A DNA stretch of 9,760 bases from positions 12,012 to 21,771 of the forward strand of contig DNHH01000103.1 of the NCBI GenBank assembly GCA_003485955.1, written 5' to 3'. Shown here one piece after another: positions 7,068 to 9,760 of this stretch. This DNA is from Opitutia bacterium (GTDB lineage Bacteria > Verrucomicrobiota > Verrucomicrobiia > Opitutales > UBA953). Below the pieces are notes generated by a model. The model made no database searches and was not told the DNA's origin. It saw nothing but the letters and a program-made list of their open reading frames with translations. The stretch's first letter is position 1. Each line of letters opens with the position of its first letter. A program made the position numbers and the translations under genes.

Positions 7068-8278
7068 TGTTGAATAATGGGTTTAACCACTGTCCTTCCT
7101 TGATCGCGCAAAGCATTTAGCATCAACCCAACCAGCATCCCAGAAACCACGAGATTGGTGCCACCGTAACTAATAAAGGGCAATGCGATGCCTTTCGTGG
7201 GCAACAAGCCAGTGACGACTAACATGTTAACCAGCGCTTGTAATGTAAGAAAGAGCGAGCAGCCCAAAGCTACGGCGAAACGAAATAGGTCCGTGCACCG
7301 ACGAAGCTCCCGCATCACAATTAGGAAGATAGCTAAGTAAGTTAGCGCGACAAGGGCCGTCGCCAGCAAACCCCACTCTTCTCCAATAATCGTAAATACG
7401 AAGTCTGTATGGGCTTCCGGAAGATACGCACGCTGTTGCATGCCATTGCCAGGACCCACACCCATAATCCCTCCACAGGCAAACGCCAACATCCCTTGGA
7501 AAAGCTGGTAGGCTTCATCACCTTGTCGACCTTCGGGATCCATGAACGACATGAAACGACGCATGCGATTTTCCCAATTCAACACCAAGAACGTAAATGC
7601 TGCACCTGCGATGACGAACGCTGTTGCCAAGTAGGACATACGCGCGCCGCACACAAAGAGCATCGCCGCACCGACCGCACAGCACAAAACAATCGTCCCA
7701 AGATCCGGTCCAAGAGCAATGCCAGCGCAGACCAGTAAGACAGCACCAATAGGCTCAAGAAATCCTTCTTTCAAATCCCCCCAACCGCGGGGCGTAAACA
7801 AATAGGGCTCGCGCGAACTAAAGTGCCAAAAATTGCCACGGTAAGGCAATGTTCGACGCTGCATCCGAGCGAGTAAGTCAGCCAAAACAATGACCATAGC
7901 TATTTTTGCTAGATCAGAGGGCTGTAATCGGAAAAATCCGAAATCAATCCAGCGCCAAGAACCGTTGACCATTCTTCCGATGCCGGGAGTACGTGCAAGT
8001 AACAGCAAAAACATTACTGCACCCAACACGTACCATCTAACCGCACGCAATGCGTCGAGGTCGACGCGCCAAGCAAGCCATCCCATGAATAATGAGATGG
8101 GAACGTAAATAAGTTGGCGCGTGACCGCCGCAGTCGGCTCGCGCAGCGACATCGAGTAGCCCGCACTATACAGTGCGATCAGTCCGAATATCGCTAACGC
8201 AGCGACCAAGAAAGGGACGAACAAGGTAGCACGGACGACCCCTTGGGTCCTGCTACCTTGTTCGGCCTTAAACACCAT
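7064..8278 (-). CDS. ftsW: FtsW, septal SEDS peptidoglycan glycosyltransferase
   Basis: This 404-residue multi-pass membrane protein polymerises lipid II at the division septum together with a class B PBP. About ten hydrophobic segments are visible. SEDS signatures are NGSWRWIDFGFFRLQPSDLAK (about 105-125, with D in place of the common E in QPSE), PDLGT (191-195), LPEAHTDFVF (286-295) with the probable catalytic Asp at 292, IIGEEWGL (297-304), and GLLPTKGIALPFISYGGT (357-374). FtsW rather than RodA is chosen from the murD-ftsW-murG context and these motifs. The loop at about 140-175 (MQRRTLPYRGNFW onward) is longer than the corresponding E. coli FtsW loop. Only 15 nt separate it from the LysM gene, with no Shine-Dalgarno sequence. 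A long inverted repeat occupies codons 5-20. Confidence 0.95.
   Translation of the reverse strand: MVFKAEQGSRTQGVVRATLFVPFLVAALAIFGLIALYSAGYSMSLREPTAAVTRQLIYVPISLFMGWLAWRVDLDALRAVRWYVLGAVMFLLLLARTPGIGRMVNGSWRWIDFGFFRLQPSDLAKIAMVIVLADLLARMQRRTLPYRGNFWHFSSREPYLFTPRGWGDLKEGFLEPIGAVLLVCAGIALGPDLGTIVLCCAVGAAMLFVCGARMSYLATAFVIAGAAFTFLVLNWENRMRRFMSFMDPEGRQGDEAYQLFQGMLAFACGGIMGVGPGNGMQQRAYLPEAHTDFVFTIIGEEWGLLATALVALTYLAIFLIVMRELRRCTDLFRFAVALGCSLFLTLQALVNMLVVTGLLPTKGIALPFISYGGTNLVVSGMLVGLMLNALRDQGRTVVKPIIQQ
8162..8177 (-). repeat. Short inverted repeat in ftsW
   Basis: The arms cgcact (8162-8167) and agtgcg (8172-8177) are perfect inverted 6-mers around a 4-base spacer, in the codons for the first ftsW transmembrane segment. 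It lies about 40 nt downstream of the larger 14-bp inverted repeat. Arms this short could be chance. Confidence 0.3.
8218..8264 (-). promoter_or_regulatory. Long inverted repeat (potential mRNA hairpin) in first codons of ftsW
   Basis: Positions 8218-8231 (cgaacaaggtagca) and 8251-8264 (tgctaccttgttcg) are perfect 14-bp inverted arms around a 19-nt spacer. Within the spacer, ggac (8233-8236) can also pair with gtcc (8247-8250) past a one-base bulge. In the mRNA the stem would begin 14 nt after the A of the ftsW ATG. There is no U-run, so it is not a classical terminator. It may modulate ftsW translation or bind a protein. Function is inferred only. Confidence 0.6.
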
Positions 8279-8293
8279 ACGCGTCGCTAACGA

Positions 8294-8977
8294 TTAGCGT
8301 GTCGGGGCTGGTGCAGCTGGAGCGCCGCCGAAGCCTCCAAAGCCTCCCGCAGGAGCCGCCAGAGGTGAAGTCGACGCAGCAGGTGCGACGGGCTTCTTCT
8401 CTTCGGGTGCAGGTGAAGGAGCCTTTGGCTCTTCGGGTGCAACCGCAGGAACGCCACCGAAGCCACCAAAACCTCCTGCCGGTGCGGCCAGAGGCGAAGG
8501 ACCCGCAGGCGCAGAAGGAGCGGATGAACCTGTCGATTTTGCAGTCGTTGTTTTGCGAGCTGGCACAGGTGTTGAACCATCAGGAATGACAATCTTTTGA
8601 CCGACACGGAGGACTGTATTCTGTTCGATGTTATTCACCGCACAAATTGCATCGATGCTCACACCTTCACGGCGGGCAATGACCCAAAGGGATTCATTGG
8701 CGACGACAGTATGGGTACCACCTTTACCAACTGCCTGAACAACAGCGCCCGCAGGCTTACCTGTTACCGACATTGGTTTAGGTACTTCGTTCATGCCCCC
8801 TAAAGTAGGGGCAGAGGACGACGAGGCAGCGCTTGCGCCGGCAACGCCGACGTAGGCACCGAGATTGCCGTCCTTCTCGTAGCCGGTAGTGGTTCGGCAG
8901 CCATTAACGCCGACAAGTACGGCGATAATTCCGAGGTGCAGAAGCACAACGGCACTGATGGTGAGCATGGGTCTCAT
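8294..8977 (-). CDS. LysM-domain envelope protein, probable lipoprotein
   Basis: This 227-residue protein (from ATG 8977) has a hydrophobic N-terminus (about 5-24) ending VGVNGC, a non-classical lipobox (Asn at -2) with Cys27 as the candidate lipidated residue. It could also be a membrane anchor. After a Ser/Ala-rich linker comes one LysM domain (about 88-132, THTVVANESLWVIARREGVS through LRVGQKIVIP), a fold that binds GlcNAc-containing glycans such as peptidoglycan. The remainder is low-complexity Pro/Ala/Glu/Lys with two identical 15-residue units (SPLAAPAGGFGGFGG at 161-175 and 204-218). The frame opens further upstream to an ATG at 9085 inside murD, but that would bury the signal segment. 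The 8977 start has no Shine-Dalgarno sequence. Location between murD and ftsW suggests a cell-wall or division accessory. The specific role is unknown, and I know no gene name for it. Confidence 0.85.
   Translation of the reverse strand: MRPMLTISAVVLLHLGIIAVLVGVNGCRTTTGYEKDGNLGAYVGVAGASAASSSSAPTLGGMNEVPKPMSVTGKPAGAVVQAVGKGGTHTVVANESLWVIARREGVSIDAICAVNNIEQNTVLRVGQKIVIPDGSTPVPARKTTTAKSTGSSAPSAPAGPSPLAAPAGGFGGFGGVPAVAPEEPKAPSPAPEEKKPVAPAASTSPLAAPAGGFGGFGGAPAAPAPTR
8324..8368 (-). repeat. In-frame repeat, copy 2 (SPLAAPAGGFGGFGG)
   Basis: This is the second copy of the 15-residue unit, close to the C-terminus of the LysM protein. The spacer between copies encodes a Pro/Glu/Lys-rich linker, which suggests an extended tail spanning the envelope. 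Confidence 0.8.
8453..8497 (-). repeat. In-frame repeat, copy 1 (SPLAAPAGGFGGFGG)
   Basis: This 45-nt segment of the LysM gene encodes a 15-residue unit repeated identically 129 nt further downstream. The DNA copies differ at several third codon positions while the residues are identical, which suggests selection on the peptide or an old duplication. Confidence 0.8.
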
Positions 8978-9023
8978 GGTAGTATGTATTTGGTTATGTG
9001 TGTTTGGTATTCCTGGTGGAAAT
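8978..9023 (-). promoter_or_regulatory. A/C-rich, G-poor leader before the LysM gene
   Basis: This 46-nt gap between murD and the LysM gene is the largest non-coding stretch in the window. Read on the transcribed strand it is mostly A, C and U with only two G residues, and it is probably unstructured. It has no Shine-Dalgarno sequence at normal spacing: the only AGGA is about 30 nt from the ATG. It may serve SD-independent initiation. I see no convincing -35/-10 pair or terminator. Confidence 0.4.
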
Positions 9024-9760
9024 TTATCGGGATTTTTGAGCCAAGCCATGGGCTGCACGCTCAAAGACGAGACCGCGCTCGGCATAGCCGCGGAACATGT
9101 CGAAGCTGGAAAAGCCTGGACTTAGTAAAACAACGGTGCGCTGAGCCACATCGCGGGCAGCCGCAAGTGTCGCCTCCTCCAGCGTTCCATAGACTTTACT
9201 GGGACGTCCCAGTTCTTGGAATAAAGCATGCAGCTCAGGTCCGGTTTCACCGACTAAGAAAGCAGATTCAATCACGCCCGAGAGTCGCTCGGCAAAACGT
9301 CGCATGTCCCCGCCCTTCCATTTACCTCCGCCAATCCAGCGAACTGGAGATGTGAATTCATGGAGAGCGGCCAGCGTTGCGTGGAAATTAGTACCCTTAG
9401 AGTCGTTCCAAAACTCTACCAAGCCAGCTTCGGCTACCTTGCGTAGACGGTGCGGTGAAAGTCGGAAAATACGTGCAGCGCCTTCCAGTGTCTCCAACGG
9501 AAGTCCGCGCGCCTTCCAGTAAGCGGCCGCCAAAGCCCAGTTCTCGCGCTGCGGCCAACTGTCAAACGGCGAACCTACTGGAATCGAATCCGTCACGTCT
9601 TCACGGCGGGCGATAATTGTCTCCTCCGGAAGGCTAATCCCAAATGTCTTGGCTGCTTCAGCTACCGAAACTCCCACAATCAATGGTCCAGCCGGAAGTA
9701 GACGTTCGACGAGTTTATGCTTAGCGCGGAAATATGATTCCACGTCACCATGCCGATCCA
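9024..9760 (-). CDS. murD: MurD, UDP-MurNAc-L-Ala--D-glutamate ligase, C-terminal part
   Basis: This is the last 244 residues of a Mur ligase that adds D-glutamate to UDP-MurNAc-L-Ala in the cytoplasm. The frame is open at the window edge, and its first visible codons read DRHGDVESYFRAK, the central-domain segment that in MurD is typically DRHGSMEAY..AK. The N-terminal UDP-binding domain and ATP loop therefore lie outside. Further marks are RENWALAAAYW (the H/RN..NA.AA region), SPHRLRKV, NDSKGTN (the MurD substrate-binding motif), WIGGGKWKGGD (usual IAGG.DKG.D) and LLSPGFSSFDMF..Y.ERG..F near the C-terminus. A GTG at 9743 could be mistaken for a start, but the coding continues upstream of it. 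The stop is TAA at 9026-9024, followed by a 46-nt gap before the LysM gene. Confidence 0.94.
   Translation of the reverse strand, partial: DRHGDVESYFRAKHKLVERLLPAGPLIVGVSVAEAAKTFGISLPEETIIARREDVTDSIPVGSPFDSWPQRENWALAAAYWKARGLPLETLEGAARIFRLSPHRLRKVAEAGLVEFWNDSKGTNFHATLAALHEFTSPVRWIGGGKWKGGDMRRFAERLSGVIESAFLVGETGPELHALFQELGRPSKVYGTLEEATLAAARDVAQRTVVLLSPGFSSFDMFRGYAERGLVFERAAHGLAQKSR

Noticed and set aside
8083..8104. Inverted repeat tcccat / atggga within ftsW
   Set aside because: Arms of six bases with a ten-base spacer inside coding sequence are expected by chance.
8218..8264. Reading the long inverted repeat as a transcription terminator
   Set aside because: No run of U follows the stem on the transcribed strand, and it lies inside ftsW with the operon continuing downstream.
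8978..9085. Upstream ATG at 9085 for the LysM gene
   Set aside because: It would overlap the murD end and put 36 polar residues before the signal segment. The hydrophobic leader directly follows ATG 8977.
9741..9743. GTG as a possible start of murD
   Set aside because: The codons upstream continue the family motif (DRHG), so the gene extends beyond the window.
1..9760. Mobile element, CRISPR, tRNA or defence genes
   Set aside because: Coding sequence of nine recognisable dcw-type genes fills all but about 62 nt. No transposase, regular repeat array or tRNA-like fold was seen.

Overview
The window is a 9.76-kb piece of a bacterial division and cell-wall (dcw) cluster. All genes are on the minus strand and read from high to low coordinates: murD (3' part), a LysM lipoprotein-like gene, ftsW, murG, a fused murC-murB, ddl, ftsQ, ftsA, and ftsZ (5' part, cut by the window edge). 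No plus-strand gene, RNA gene, mobile element or CRISPR array is supportable. The content suggests a Gram-negative-type bacterium with peptidoglycan. The fused MurC-MurB, the gene order and the divergent FtsZ/FtsA most resemble Verrucomicrobiota of the Opitutae type. That placement is an inference from recalled family knowledge, not from a search.

Layout. Positions 9760-9024 hold the middle and C-terminal domains of MurD. After a 46-nt A/C-rich leader comes a LysM protein (8977-8294), then ftsW (8278-7064). From ftsW to ftsZ every junction is an overlap or near-contact: ATGA at ftsW/murG, murG/murCB, murCB/ddl and ftsQ/ftsA, TAATG at ddl/ftsQ, and TAAAATG at ftsA/ftsZ. Only about 62 nt of the window lie outside coding sequence. 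No internal terminator or convincing promoter was seen, so this looks like one translationally coupled transcription unit continuing past both ends.

How the genes work together. MurB and MurC (here one protein) make UDP-MurNAc and add L-Ala. MurD adds D-Glu. Ddl makes the D-Ala-D-Ala dipeptide. MurG converts lipid I to lipid II, and FtsW polymerises lipid II at the septum. FtsQ links the division machinery across the membrane, FtsA tethers FtsZ, and FtsZ forms the ring. The LysM protein is a probable envelope-anchored peptidoglycan-binding accessory.

This is a recognisable dcw cluster rather than an unknown system. Points worth a second look are the MurC-MurB fusion, a strongly altered tubulin signature and other nucleotide-loop changes in FtsZ with a parallel change in FtsA, a 14-bp perfect inverted repeat in the first codons of ftsW, the scarcity of Shine-Dalgarno sequences, and the repeat-tailed LysM protein.
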